This document shows positions 44,367-55,359 of a stretch of DNA of 64,000 nt, piece by piece. The translations under genes were made by a program, and so were the position numbers. The stretch spans positions 1,488,001 to 1,552,000 of the forward strand of contig NC_013083.1 in NCBI RefSeq assembly GCF_000142805.1, given 5' to 3'. The notes under the pieces are model-generated. The model was not told the DNA's origin and ran no database searches. It saw only the letters and a program-made list of their open reading frames with translations. The stretch is from Lachancea thermotolerans CBS 6340. Lineage: Eukaryota; Ascomycota; Saccharomycetes; Saccharomycetales; Saccharomycetaceae. Within the stretch, counting starts at the first letter, position 1. The number at the start of each line of letters is the position of its first letter.

Positions 44367-46013
44367 TTATACAAATGAAAACATCAATATTCCAAGTGCG
44401 AGTGTTAATGAAAACCACTTCGCTGCATTACGACTTCCGGATGACGCCCTTTCGTTGCTGTTCTGATGCAATTGGCGCGTATCTCCGTTAGTCGCTTTCG
44501 ATGCGCTTCTGACGGTTTTAATAATGGCGGCACATCTTTTGTCCTGCGGCGCCTGTTTACTTTTGGTGTTGTAATGTATCTGCCCGTCGACTATGGGACA
44601 TGTGCCGCTTGACTTTGGGTCCAAATAGTACATTTTGCTTATTTCAAGTGCAAGTTTCTGGTTGGTACTACAGTCGGAGAATTCCCCATATTGCCCTTTC
44701 TCGCCGTCAGCTTTGATATCTGAGCAATCCACCTGGCTACAAACATACTCAAAGTAATCTTTGTAGCGCGAGGGGTCATGGAACGGCTGGACGAGGCAAG
44801 GCAGTGACTCTTCGAGGCATGAGCATTTTGTCTGACTAGGAGTATCAGGGATCGTAGCTGCGGCCTTCCAAGTTTTGGAAATGGCAGGACACTCTCTCCG
44901 CTTTTTTCTTCGCGGATCTGAGCCCTGTTTGCGGGTGTGTTCTTCTCTGGTTATCCCTTTTGGTTTGGCCCGTGAAAATTCGTCTTTGAGGAAATCAAAG
45001 TCCTTCAAGTGAACGACCTCGTTGTCTTCATCTATTTTTACCACTCCGTAGTTGTTTTCTTCCTCGAAATACATGTATGCCGGTCCTCCAGACCACACCT
45101 TGGTCATATGTGGGCCATACAACGCCTCAACTTCGGTGAAGGGACGTGGCCGCACAGAGTTGCATCCAAACTCCGAAAAGAATATTGGGACGGGGTAGTC
45201 TTTGAATTCCTTAGTTCGCTGGTCGTAACCGCTGCTATGGTAAGACGAATACCCACACCATTCATACATGTTGATTCCATAAAAGTCAGCGACGGAATCG
45301 CCACAAATAAAGAACTGTGCCAAGTTTTCTCTGGTTTCAATATCATCGTTCGTTGAGTATCCTATAGGGATTGATCGATAGCCGTTTTCACTAATGTGGC
45401 CTTTGATATCTCGTATCGAAGCCTTCACAAAAGGCGATGCGTCGGTGTTTGTTATATCATTGGTTACCTCATTTCCCGCAAAAAACCCTAACACGTTGGA
45501 GTATTGATGCATTGAATCAACCACGTCCTTGTACCTTTGGTAAACCGACACATCCCACGTTGGAGAGTCTCTTGAAATTGAGTTGTCGGGCTCGGAAAGG
45601 TCCAGCAGAACATAAATTCCATTCGCGGCTAATTCTTTCATGCAGACATCGTGTGACTTGGTGGGATCAATAGCATATACTCTAATTGTGTTCACTCCCA
45701 ATTCTACCAGGTGTGGGATGTCTCTGAGGCACAAATCCGGAGACGCGAGCGGATCGATGTATTTTGTGTCCATTGCCCCCCCTTCCAAGAGTTTCAGATC
45801 GTTCATGGAGTAGCTAGGTTGATATGCAATTCCTTTCATGAAAAACTGCTCATTGGTCATGCTGTTGAAGAACTTGTCTCCATGTACTTCGATTGCAGGC
45901 AAATCGCTAATCGAAGTTGGATATTCCAACTTGAAATCTTCTGTCTTGATGACGCCTGAGGCAAACATAAAGTATGTAATAAAAATATTGAGCAAAAGAA
46001 GCATTATGTTCAT
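44367..46013 (-). CDS. GAS2: GH72 beta-1,3-glucanosyltransferase, Gas2-type
   Basis: A 548-residue wall protein. Signal peptide at about 1-20 and GH72 domain at about 35-345, with acid/base E182 (FAGNEVTND) and nucleophile E281 (FFSEFGCN). A Cys-rich X8/CBM43 module lies at about 390-500. A Ser/Asn-rich linker and hydrophobic end (FSLTLALGILMFSFV) suit a GPI anchor. GH72 enzymes elongate and branch beta-1,3-glucan. GAS2 (YLR343W) is spore-wall-specific in S. cerevisiae and adjoins FKS1, as here, in the same direction. A mid-sporulation-type CACAAAA occurs at 46156-46162, about 145 bases upstream. It could instead be closer to GAS4, but position favours GAS2. Confidence 0.93.
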   Translation of the reverse strand: MNIMLLLLNIFITYFMFASGVIKTEDFKLEYPTSISDLPAIEVHGDKFFNSMTNEQFFMKGIAYQPSYSMNDLKLLEGGAMDTKYIDPLASPDLCLRDIPHLVELGVNTIRVYAIDPTKSHDVCMKELAANGIYVLLDLSEPDNSISRDSPTWDVSVYQRYKDVVDSMHQYSNVLGFFAGNEVTNDITNTDASPFVKASIRDIKGHISENGYRSIPIGYSTNDDIETRENLAQFFICGDSVADFYGINMYEWCGYSSYHSSGYDQRTKEFKDYPVPIFFSEFGCNSVRPRPFTEVEALYGPHMTKVWSGGPAYMYFEEENNYGVVKIDEDNEVVHLKDFDFLKDEFSRAKPKGITREEHTRKQGSDPRRKKRRECPAISKTWKAAATIPDTPSQTKCSCLEESLPCLVQPFHDPSRYKDYFEYVCSQVDCSDIKADGEKGQYGEFSDCSTNQKLALEISKMYYLDPKSSGTCPIVDGQIHYNTKSKQAPQDKRCAAIIKTVRSASKATNGDTRQLHQNSNERASSGSRNAAKWFSLTLALGILMFSFV

Positions 46014-46395
46014 CTTGGCGGAGCGTTAACTCGGGGAGGCCTTGTATGATTAGTTGCGCGTACTTTGTGCATATCTTGGTTGCATGCATTAAGCTAAGGT
46101 TGCATCTTTATATAGTGAAAAACCGCTTGCTGGCGCATTCGCTTAAGCGACAGAACACAAAACTTTTGACGCTGCAGCAACTGACACACCCAGAACATGG
46201 ATTTGAATTGCTGCTTCATGGAACAGTCGATCTACGGGAAATGTTCTCCCAAAAAAAGAACCTGTCACTGTATAAATAAAACCTGTAAGTTTAGTAATAA
46301 ACGTCTTAAAACTTTACGTTAGTTGATAAAGTACATAATGGGACAAACCCCACAATTTTTGCAGAGAACAAATACAAGAGCGCCGGTGGCCTTGA
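46014..46395. promoter_or_regulatory. FKS1 3' flank and GAS2 promoter
   Basis: A 382-base gap with a CACAAAA element (Ndt80-type core) at 46156-46162. Nothing else seen. Confidence 0.35.
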
Positions 46396-49300
46396 CTATT
46401 TCTTGGTAGAGAAAGAGTGCATTGAAGGAGTGTGACTATAATAATGACCACTCACACCTTCCAAGCTAGTACCAGTGTCATTATTGTCTTGGTGTCTTGG
46501 TTGAACGATGTTAACCAACCACTTCATGTTAACTGGGTCAATCTTCTCAGTTTGGTCCGCAAAGGGTGTGCGTTTCGTTTGGCCAGACGCCACAGCTGGA
46601 CCAATAATGCAGGCAACGGCGGCAGCCAAGACAATGAAGTACAAAGCACAGTACTTTCTAACCATCCGCTTCCTCAAGCGCGTTTGTTTCAGCGAGTAGA
46701 TAGGAGGACGGATTTGACGCGATGGCTTCAACCAGAAAAGCATAATGGAGTGGAACTTGTCAATCATTGGAATACACAGAACTGGCAGTTGGCAAAACAA
46801 AATGAAATGTCCCAAGACAAAGTCACCCGCGAAATGAGAGAGCTCAACGACTTTAGCAACAAACTCTCTTGTAGGTTGTGTCCATGCCATGTAACCCAGG
46901 CCACCGCCGTACCATTTACCAGTCCAGAAAGCAGTGTTTGCATGGTCGTTCTTGAACTCACGTGTCAACATGAATACAGTCATGACCTTAAATATTAATC
47001 TCTGGCAGTACAAGCAAGTTGCTACACCTGCAAGTGTTCTTGCAAAGTTAAAACTTTCGAGCAACCACATGATAATAAAAAACACGACGTGGACGACAAC
47101 AGCAACTGTATGCGCAATTCCGGCCATAACAGAACCAGTTCGCTTGCAACACATGCCGAACAAGGGACCGGAGCAGCACGACATTCCAACACAGAAAAAC
47201 AGAACACCCATGTCGACGGCAATTGGAGCAAGAGTGCAGATAATGATACGCAACGTCGAATTCACTAAGTCTGCATCCTTCACACCAGTTTGAGCATTGA
47301 TAAATGTAAAGGCAACGAAACAACCAGCAGCGTAAATAGCACATGGAATAATGTCAGCGAGAATCATGTTACTCTTGTGGGCCTTGGCAGCGTCGCCTGC
47401 ACCTTTCTCAGACTCGTCGCCGACCAACTTGCGCTTAAAACCGGTCACTCTAGACCTTGACATTCTGACATAGCCAATCCACGAGTTCCTATGGTATTTG
47501 TTGTTACCTCTCGACAGCCATCTGATGAAATCACGGTAGTCCAAGAAAAAGTCTTGCCAAGAAAACTGATGAGGGTTGAAGATGAAAGGTGAGAACATCA
47601 ACGCGGTCAAAGACGCCCAGAACCAGAGCAAGGGTGCCTGCCAATGAGCCACAGAACCCATCAATAGCATCAACATACATCTAGCGCCCATGTAAATAGC
47701 AGAGCCCGCAAATCTCGAGTAAAGAATAGAAAATGGAATACGGGAAGTCGCAAAACCACGTCCTGTAGAGATATAGCGGGCGCCACCAACTGTTAAATCA
47801 CTCAAAAGCGAAGACGAGTAAATTTGACCGGCAAACACTTCGAACATTGGAGATAACGAGATTATATGTCTGAAAAATCTTTGAGTGGCCTTCCAAATTC
47901 CTCTTTCGATCAGCTCTTGAACCACAATAGGAATAAAAGAGATGAAAAAAACAATGAAGATGGAGAGCGTGTAACGTCTTACCCAGTCGACAACAGGTGA
48001 AAAGTTGTAACATCCAAGTGGGTACAACACGTCAGTAATAGGCTTGTTTCTGTTGTAGATGCACATAATGGACTCGTGTGCCAAAGCATTCAAGTTCATC
48101 AACGTCAGCATAAATAGTTGCACGGACAGCTGAATGAACAAGTTATTCAAGTGGAAACCAGGGTGCGCGTAGTAGAAGGACAAGAAACGGTCGAGAGGGA
48201 GTTGAGTACTCAAATAATAATATTCACGAGATAACATCTGCTCACCCATACCAGCACCAATTTTTGTTGTGAAATTCAGAATTGTACCAAAACCAAGATC
48301 TCTACCCTTACCACATTGATAATATTCACAGTGCTTGATACGACCACCACGCAAAACAGCATTCATACCAGCGTAAATATCTTCGTTCAAATGCAGACCC
48401 TTTTGGGCCTTAGAAACACCACCTCTTGTCGTCATGTAAGTGGCATTGATGAAATCAGGATGACCATAATGCAACTTACCACCAATCTGTGCCAAGGTAC
48501 GTGCAAACAAAGTACCGAATGTCTGCTCCTTACCGGCAGCAACGTCACCCAATACACCAGAGTTCTCTGAGAAGATATACTCCCTTGCGCCTACGATAGC
48601 AACAGGGTGGTTGGTCGTTTGTTCTTCGTATTTCAGTCCTGGAGCATATGGATTGATTTGCTCGACATTCAATTCTTCAAACTCAGCCAAAACGGATCTG
48701 ATCTTCAGACACTCTTCCAAGTAGTTGTCTTGGTTGGCATCGATAAGTTGCAAGTATTCACCTCTGTAAAAGATCATGGCATGATTTTGGTTGTCAGATT
48801 TACCATCACCAAGGATAGGGTTACCAGAAAGTTGAACTCTGAACTTAGGGCGTCTGCGGCCGTTTGGCAGTAGTTCACAGTGGCCGTCAATAAGTGCGGA
48901 AAAGATTCTTGGTTCCTCACCTTCATTCAATGGGGGCTCTTCATCCAAGTAAGCAATCTGAAGATCTGGATAAGCTCTCAACAAAAATTCGGCGTTTTCC
49001 AGTTCATGAGCCTTGAACTTGGCAAGTCTCTGCATGGAAACCAAAAACTTGAATTTTCTTCTGGCCATCTTCTCCAGCTCCCTCTCCAAGCCCTCAGCAT
49101 TGCCACCAAACATCTGGACAATTTCTGGGTTTTCAACACGATATAGAAGCTTGATTGCTCTGGCATAATTCATGAAACCAGAAACGGTACGGTATAGTGT
49201 CTGGGATCTCAAAGAGGCCCAAATTCTTGTACGGAGAGTGTATTCTGGAGCGGCAGACTTAAACCCGATGCAGTAAAATGGTAGATCGTCAATTTGGGAT

Positions 49301-52092
49301 TTCAAGCCACCTTCCTTTTCAGAGTCTTCTTCAGCGCCTTCATAAGCAGCCGTTTCTTCCGACAAAATCTTGGTGTCCTTCACAAAGCAGTCCCATTCGA
49401 CAGGATGCAATTGTTTCAGATATTCCAAGAGAGTAACTCTTGAGAATTGATCGTCCTCACGGATAATCTCTCTCAAAGACAAAAGAACTCTTTCAGAGTA
49501 ATGAGGGGTCAAAACAGTGAAAGTTGGCATGTTGTCAACAGGCAAAGGCTCTGGAATAGGCGTGGCAAGCGATTGTGCAAAAAAGGAAATACGACGTTCA
49601 GCTTCAGAATCCCTGGGGAAAAACTCCGTTTCAAAATTGTTATCATCCTGAGAGACGAAGAAAGTTGGAGCACGCAAAGTTCTCTTGCCCTCAATTTCGG
49701 AAGGCACTTGGTGGTACAATAGCTTCTGAACGTGGTCTATGGCTAGCAAGTGCTCTCTGTACATTGATATAACAATAGCATTCCAAACCTGAGAAATCAA
49801 AACCTTTGGCTTGTATTTAATCTCCATGTCGGTGGTAGCCAAAATCTTGGAGTAGATTCTCTTAGGCAGTCTCGTGAAAATGTTTCTCCAAGGAGTCAGG
49901 ATAGATATACCGAGGTAAAATGATCTCCCGACAGAGTAGATCATGTTGCAAATAACGTACCACATGAATGTATCTAGGAAAAACAAAATGAAATCTGTTG
50001 CGATCATCAAGCCCAGCACAATTTTTGGTTGGTGCATGCACAACTTGTTTTTAAACCAGAAATCACCAGTGCATCTCATAGTAGTGGTTGTCAAAATCCT
50101 GACAGGGTCAATAAGCGACTTGATCAAAAAGAAGTAAGACTCGGAGTACTTCGCAGCAAAAACGGTAAACCAAAGTAAGTAAGACATCCACATGTCAATA
50201 CCCTTGAGAGGAGCAAAAGATGCTGTGAAGGTCTGCGAAGCCACGTATTTTCTAGTGGACTTCTTCATGTAAGACGTAAACAGCCCACCTAAAGGCATTA
50301 CGGCAAAGAAAACAACCGTTCCCAGGGAGAAAAAGAACATGACACCAGCCACAGCATTGGCAGCTTTCGAGTAAATGTCTCTTCCGGTGTACGCGAACAC
50401 GAAAATGACAGGAGCTAAGTTGATCGCCAGAAGTAAGACCAAAAACATAAAACGACGAGATAAATGTTGAGCACCAGCCCAATTTCTTGGAACAAAAAAC
50501 CACTCAGCAATCGTAGCAACAATCTGAATAACACACGCTAGGGTACCACCCAAAGCCGCAGTGGCCCATCTATAAGCAGGAGTCGGCTTGTTGTCAACAA
50601 GCTGCTGGTAGTTCTTAGTGTATATCGTGGGCGAGACATATGCCATGTACATCCAGTAGACGCACCCGTGAATAACCCAGATACGGTTGAAGTTGGTAAC
50701 CAAGTGGAACCATGAACGAATCTCCTTATATGTTTTGAAAAAGACATCATTCCAAGACACCTCTCCTAACCTGAGATAGCGTTCCTCTGCAGGCAGGTCA
50801 ATTAGCCTTGATCCGTCCTCGAAGACAATTTTAGCAATACCCTCTGGGTACCAAAACAACTGGTTTACATCATCGTAACCGATAACCTTATTGTGATCTC
50901 TTTCACGCTTCATGAAGCGGCCGTCCACGACCTCATACACTTGAGATCTCAAGAAAAGATATAATGGAGTGATCACTCTGTTTAGGTAGTCGCCTTCAGG
51001 AATAGGCTCAGTGCGCTGCTGGCACAGCGGAGAGTCCAGATAATCAGAAGCACACTTGTAAATGAAACACAGACACTCAGAAGTAAACCTGACTTGGTTA
51101 GCCTCACCCCAAATTAGCAAGTACAAAGCGACTTGACGAACCATTTCCAAAGGAGACAATTTGTTCATCTTGGCCTTCCATCTAAAGTCAGCAGCCTCTA
51201 ATGAGTTGTCACCCTCCAGCTTGCTCAACATGGCGTCGGTGTCTTCGGCGTCTGCCTCCTTCATGGCCTTCTTGTTCTTCTTCTTGGCCTTTCTGGCTTT
51301 TCTTGAGAGCTTGCCTAAGCTCATGTTACGGAAACCCACCTCGTCGTCCATATCCAGCTGAGCGGCGAAATACCATTTTTTGTAGTTGGCAGTGTCGCCT
51401 CCAATGTAGTCAGCGTGCAACGAGAGCAACGCTTGTTGTGGCGACATTCTGGAGGCTCTGGAGTCCAACAAGGTCATGAAGTGATCGAACATGTTTCTCA
51501 TAGAGTCTCTCTGGAAACCAAATCTGTTGGCAAGGTCAATGAACACATCCTCGATCTGCTCAATAGTAGCAGGAGACTGGTTGTCTGCGGTCCATGCGGG
51601 GTATGGCTCGTTGGGCAAAGCCATGGCAATCGCCGACGAGTCAAAGCCTTCGCCACCGTAGATGGGAGTGGAAGCGCCGGAAGAACGGGGCTCCCCATAA
51701 CTCATCTGGGAAGGCGTGTACTGGCCGGCATTAGCGTTGCCGTAGCCGTCGTAGCCTGGGGTCCCTGGAGGACCGTAGCTGAAGTCCGAGAAGTTCTCGG
51801 GGTCTTGGCCCATGCCACGTGGCTGCTCGTAGTATGCGTTGCCGTTGCCGTAGTCGGCTTGGTCGGGTTCGTAGCCCTGCTGAGCGTAGTAGTCGGCAGC
51901 GTTGGGGTCGTAGTGGGCGGCATCTTCGTGGTCGTACTGCCCTTCAGTGTAGATAGGCTGGCCGTACTCATCGAACTGAGCCTGCTGGCCGTAGTTCTGG
52001 TATGGGTCAGCAGCATATCCTTGCTGGGCGTCGTAGCCCTGCTCCGCCTGGCCCTGCTGATCGTAGTATTTAGCCTGATCGTTGTAGGACAT
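46396..52092 (-). CDS. FKS1: 1,3-beta-glucan synthase catalytic subunit
   Basis: An 1898-residue plasma-membrane enzyme (S. cerevisiae Fks1 has 1876) that polymerises wall beta-1,3-glucan from UDP-glucose under Rho1 control. The cytosolic N terminus of about 140 residues is Gln/Tyr/Gly-rich. The FKS1_dom1 domain, helices, a large cytosolic catalytic region (for example [64 protein letters not shown]) and a second helix set follow. Identity to S. cerevisiae Fks1 is very high in the core. Echinocandin hot spot 2 (DWVRRYTL, 47965-47988) is canonical. Hot spot 1 at F655-P663 reads FLIKSLIDP (50104-50130), unlike the usual FL(T/V/I)LS(L/I/F)RDP. FKS1 is YLR342W; FKS2/GSC2 (YGR032W) is its duplicate. 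Confidence 0.98.
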   Translation of the reverse strand: MSYNDQAKYYDQQGQAEQGYDAQQGYAADPYQNYGQQAQFDEYGQPIYTEGQYDHEDAAHYDPNAADYYAQQGYEPDQADYGNGNAYYEQPRGMGQDPENFSDFSYGPPGTPGYDGYGNANAGQYTPSQMSYGEPRSSGASTPIYGGEGFDSSAIAMALPNEPYPAWTADNQSPATIEQIEDVFIDLANRFGFQRDSMRNMFDHFMTLLDSRASRMSPQQALLSLHADYIGGDTANYKKWYFAAQLDMDDEVGFRNMSLGKLSRKARKAKKKNKKAMKEADAEDTDAMLSKLEGDNSLEAADFRWKAKMNKLSPLEMVRQVALYLLIWGEANQVRFTSECLCFIYKCASDYLDSPLCQQRTEPIPEGDYLNRVITPLYLFLRSQVYEVVDGRFMKRERDHNKVIGYDDVNQLFWYPEGIAKIVFEDGSRLIDLPAEERYLRLGEVSWNDVFFKTYKEIRSWFHLVTNFNRIWVIHGCVYWMYMAYVSPTIYTKNYQQLVDNKPTPAYRWATAALGGTLACVIQIVATIAEWFFVPRNWAGAQHLSRRFMFLVLLLAINLAPVIFVFAYTGRDIYSKAANAVAGVMFFFSLGTVVFFAVMPLGGLFTSYMKKSTRKYVASQTFTASFAPLKGIDMWMSYLLWFTVFAAKYSESYFFLIKSLIDPVRILTTTTMRCTGDFWFKNKLCMHQPKIVLGLMIATDFILFFLDTFMWYVICNMIYSVGRSFYLGISILTPWRNIFTRLPKRIYSKILATTDMEIKYKPKVLISQVWNAIVISMYREHLLAIDHVQKLLYHQVPSEIEGKRTLRAPTFFVSQDDNNFETEFFPRDSEAERRISFFAQSLATPIPEPLPVDNMPTFTVLTPHYSERVLLSLREIIREDDQFSRVTLLEYLKQLHPVEWDCFVKDTKILSEETAAYEGAEEDSEKEGGLKSQIDDLPFYCIGFKSAAPEYTLRTRIWASLRSQTLYRTVSGFMNYARAIKLLYRVENPEIVQMFGGNAEGLERELEKMARRKFKFLVSMQRLAKFKAHELENAEFLLRAYPDLQIAYLDEEPPLNEGEEPRIFSALIDGHCELLPNGRRRPKFRVQLSGNPILGDGKSDNQNHAMIFYRGEYLQLIDANQDNYLEECLKIRSVLAEFEELNVEQINPYAPGLKYEEQTTNHPVAIVGAREYIFSENSGVLGDVAAGKEQTFGTLFARTLAQIGGKLHYGHPDFINATYMTTRGGVSKAQKGLHLNEDIYAGMNAVLRGGRIKHCEYYQCGKGRDLGFGTILNFTTKIGAGMGEQMLSREYYYLSTQLPLDRFLSFYYAHPGFHLNNLFIQLSVQLFMLTLMNLNALAHESIMCIYNRNKPITDVLYPLGCYNFSPVVDWVRRYTLSIFIVFFISFIPIVVQELIERGIWKATQRFFRHIISLSPMFEVFAGQIYSSSLLSDLTVGGARYISTGRGFATSRIPFSILYSRFAGSAIYMGARCMLMLLMGSVAHWQAPLLWFWASLTALMFSPFIFNPHQFSWQDFFLDYRDFIRWLSRGNNKYHRNSWIGYVRMSRSRVTGFKRKLVGDESEKGAGDAAKAHKSNMILADIIPCAIYAAGCFVAFTFINAQTGVKDADLVNSTLRIIICTLAPIAVDMGVLFFCVGMSCCSGPLFGMCCKRTGSVMAGIAHTVAVVVHVVFFIIMWLLESFNFARTLAGVATCLYCQRLIFKVMTVFMLTREFKNDHANTAFWTGKWYGGGLGYMAWTQPTREFVAKVVELSHFAGDFVLGHFILFCQLPVLCIPMIDKFHSIMLFWLKPSRQIRPPIYSLKQTRLRKRMVRKYCALYFIVLAAAVACIIGPAVASGQTKRTPFADQTEKIDPVNMKWLVNIVQPRHQDNNDTGTSLEGVSGHYYSHTPSMHSFSTKK

Positions 52093-53830
52093 AGCGGAAA
52101 AGTTCCGGCGTGGCGTCTGGTGTAGTGTTAGTAGGCTGCGCTAGCTGTAAAGCTTCTTCCCTATCTCGTGCGACAAGATGAAAACGCCTGATCTCTCGGG
52201 TTCTGCGCTGTTAGCGTGTGAGATGTGTGCGGGTGCGCTGGATCGAAACAGAGTTTAGCGGATCGGTTCCAGTGGAGGACAGTTTCAGTGGGACTTCTTG
52301 TTGTTATGTCCACGGATCAGTCGCTCCTTATTTTGGAAGCCAGGTGTTTATTTCGGTTCCTCGCTCTGTTCGTCTCTGCCTTTCGTCAGATCCAAACTGG
52401 TCTCGTTTTGATCCGCAGAAACTATGGCGATGCGACTACCTTCTTTTTAAATCACATTTCCGTCCATCTCTATTCGAGCCTTCCAAAAAAACTCGATCAG
52501 AAACAGCAAGTACCGCATCCGTGTCTATTCCTGCTCCAAAAAAAGAAAAATGTTCCTCCGACACGAAAATTTTTTTTGAATTCCATTAGAGTTCCCGAAG
52601 CGGAGCTCAGATATTCATACCGCTTTGGCGTTGCCCCCCGAAGCTTCTAACAAGAGCTCTTAGATCCGTTGTTCACCGAAAAAGTGAACTAGAAGCGAGC
52701 CAAGCCACGAGAGCGTGTCGTGTCACAAACCGATGGAGGAAGACGAGATGACAAAACTGGCGAACGCGTCGCGTCATTTCGCGTTCTCCACCGTTTGAAA
52801 CAGGCAGCGAATCAGATAGAGGCGTTAACGGAGGCATTCGGCGCGCACGGGCGCGCGCATACCAGCGCTCCTGCGCAGAGCGACATTGGCAACTCGGTTC
52901 GTCTGGTGTGATATCTTGTATGGCGCCGGATTACGGGAACGTGACGCTCAAGGAAGGATTCTGGCCAGGCCTGATTTGAACAGGCGCACACATCACAAAC
53001 ACAATGCGGACGGAGCGGCGCGCCGTCCGGCTGTTTTCTTGCTTCTTGCAGCATTTGTCGCACGTTAGTAAAGGAGGCAGGGTACGAGGTAACATACTTA
53101 GTAGCTTAGGCGTCCGGGACGAGTTTCCGGGTAGATTCTTGATCTAAGCGGTTAAAAACGCAGAAAAGGCTTGAACGCGCGGGAACCTGCGGAAAGTAGT
53201 GTTCGGGCGTGGTGTACAAGCGATGGCGTGTTAAACCTTCCTTTGGTATTGCCTAGCAAGCGTGGTCTTCAACTAGAGCGCTCTAAAACACCTTCGTTGT
53301 AGACTTGTGTTGAAGGAGAGATGCGTAAGAAACAACAGAGAAACTCTTTTTTTACATGTCGCGAACTGGGGAATGGATGGATAAAAATAGAGCATACACG
53401 TGATTATGTGTGGTGAGATCTGTTGGGACGGAACACAAGAGTACGAGAGCGAGTAAGAACGAGGGGTCTGCGATAATCGCGGCGGTAGAGACGGACGGCC
53501 TGTATGTACAGCATAGTGGTTTTCGAGAGCAGCTTGGCGCAGAGTCGGAAAAGAGACGCCTCTGCCGTCTACTAGCAATGCGTATTAAGTGATGTCGCTA
53601 TTATCGGCTAGCTCTTGGCTCGTCGTCTCGGTCCTCGAGGTGAAGATGCGCCATGATGCAACGAGACTGATAACTATGAAGGCTTGCTGTGCTGACGGCC
53701 GCGGGCTAACGGCTTTCAGCCTCACACACTATATAACATTCAGTCACTGTGCACGTTTGTAGATTCCCGCCTCTGCTGGGCGTCGGCAGTGCTATGACCT
53801 ATTGCACTCACTAGCTGCTCAGTAGCTACG
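52093..53830. promoter_or_regulatory. Long FKS1 upstream region
   Basis: About 1.74 kb with no supported gene. Frames up to 141 codons at 52218-52650 overlap each other in two phases and lack a recognisable domain. Runs of A/T-tracts lie at 52485-52575. A GC hairpin (CGGACGG at 53007-53013, CCGTCCG at 53023-53029) and TCACGTGTA-type boxes near 53396-53402 are present. The length suits a highly regulated wall gene. Confidence 0.4.
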
Positions 53831-54892
53831 CTATACATCTTCGTGACGCTCGATGAAGTCAGCGATGAGATCACTGCACTCACGGGGCTTTTCTGTGTTT
53901 ACCCAGTGCGTGGCATCTATGTCACGGACCTCAAACTTCGGAAAAAACCTGCCAACGTCGCTGAGGTACTCGTCGGCTACGTAGTGGGACTTGGTGCCGC
54001 GAATGAACAGGGCAGGTGCAGTACACCTGTGCACCCAGGGGTTGAACTCCCAGTTGGCGATGTTGCCTTTGATGATAGCGTCGTTCAAAATGCCAAGTGG
54101 GATTCGCGACTTGAACCGATAACCGCCGGATTCCTCGTCTTTGACGCGCTGCAGCGTGGTCAAGAGGAACTGCCGGATCACCAGTGAGTCCTCCACCTCG
54201 CGCAAGGACTTTTCGGCGTCGTTGAAGGTTTGAACCTTGGGACTTCCAATAATTTCGAGTAACTTCTTCACATATCTTGGGAACGACATGGTAGGCATCG
54301 TAGCGACTGGCGCGTTGTCGATGCTAACTATCATCGAGCACAGCTCGGGTTTGCGCAGAGCAACGCTCATGACGACTTTGGCGCCCATGGAGTGGCCTAC
54401 AAGAATCGGGTCCTGCTCAAAATTTTGATCGTGAATAAATTGTTCCACGTCCGCAGCCATGGCGGGATAGTCGTGGCGCCCGATGTGCGGTGATTGCCCA
54501 TGATTTCTTAGATCGGGTAGGTACACATCGCGCTCGAGCCGCTCATTCAGCATCCGCGCAATAGTTCGGTTGTTGGCGCGGGTGCCAAACAGTCCGTGTA
54601 GGATGATGATTGGTGCTCGAGGCAAGTACGTCGAGCTGTGCTCTGTCACAACTTCGTATGCGAGCTTGACGCGCGGGATCGAGTCCGACAAGAGATCATC
54701 GTTGAGGACCTCTGTGCTTCCGTACGCGCCTTGCCGCGTAGTGGTGCGGAAAGTATTATTATGGTTACCAAACAAGGGACCCTCTGAGTAGCCCCTAACC
54801 TGGCGCAAGCTTGTCAAGAAACCATGGTTTGCAGGTGCCAGAATGCGACTTAATTGAAACAAACGGACCCCACAGCCTTGAACTGATTTCAT
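53831..54892 (-). CDS. IMO32: Mitochondrial alpha/beta-hydrolase Imo32
   Basis: A 353-residue protein. The frame extends upstream only through TTG, so the ATG complementary to 54890-54892 is chosen (MKSVQGCGVRLFQLSR). The N terminus is basic, as in a presequence. The alpha/beta-hydrolase fold shows ILHGLFGTRANNRTIA, the oxyanion region, nucleophile S168 in VGHSMGAK, and an active-site His in DATHWVNTEKP (about 335). In S. cerevisiae Imo32 is a mitochondrial matrix protein processed by Oct1 (the name refers to the 32-kDa intermediate). IMO32 is YGR031W, next to FKS2, as here. Substrate is unknown. Confidence 0.92.
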   Translation of the reverse strand: MKSVQGCGVRLFQLSRILAPANHGFLTSLRQVRGYSEGPLFGNHNNTFRTTTRQGAYGSTEVLNDDLLSDSIPRVKLAYEVVTEHSSTYLPRAPIIILHGLFGTRANNRTIARMLNERLERDVYLPDLRNHGQSPHIGRHDYPAMAADVEQFIHDQNFEQDPILVGHSMGAKVVMSVALRKPELCSMIVSIDNAPVATMPTMSFPRYVKKLLEIIGSPKVQTFNDAEKSLREVEDSLVIRQFLLTTLQRVKDEESGGYRFKSRIPLGILNDAIIKGNIANWEFNPWVHRCTAPALFIRGTKSHYVADEYLSDVGRFFPKFEVRDIDATHWVNTEKPRECSDLIADFIERHEDV

Positions 54893-55359
54893 ATGAACGT
54901 TCTGTTCACCGTACAATTCAGTTAAGTCATGCAAAATTTACGAAGGTAATATATCCCATTATCCTCAATTAATAGAGATCCAATTTACATGATGTCGTGT
55001 ACAACGGTATGGGGATTCTCCCCTCGATCAAAGGCACTACTAACTTTGATAAGGCCATAACCCCTTGAGAGCGGCTTCAAGCGGCTTTCAGGTCTCAAGG
55101 GAGGCCTTTTTTGGGGCGCAGGCGTTGCATTATTCCCCTGATGGAGATGTAAGGGTTTTTTAAATGTTGTGGGTTTTACACATTCTAGCTAACTGTTTCA
55201 GCTAGAGACATGGCCCTGATTTTGGGTAGCATTCAGCAATTGAAGGGTCACTAGTGCTGCCGCCATGAAGAATTATTTCGTTTTTTTAATGGGTTTTTTG
55301 TTCTATAAATTTGAGAGGTGTAGTGTAAAGTTCGTGCCCGTCGAGACCCGCTCGAAGGT
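54893..55359. other. IMO32 upstream and SPO77-like 3' flank
   Basis: A 467-base gap. GGCTTTCA/AAGCGGC words recur at 55070-55095. No gene recognised. Confidence 0.4.

Noticed and set aside
51415-52125. 236-codon plus-strand frame opposite the FKS1 5' end
   Set aside because: Shadow of the FKS1 N-terminal low-complexity region.
52218-52650. Two overlapping frames of 123 and 141 codons upstream of FKS1
   Set aside because: They are in different phases over the same bases, contain low-complexity runs from A/T tracts, and have no known domain.
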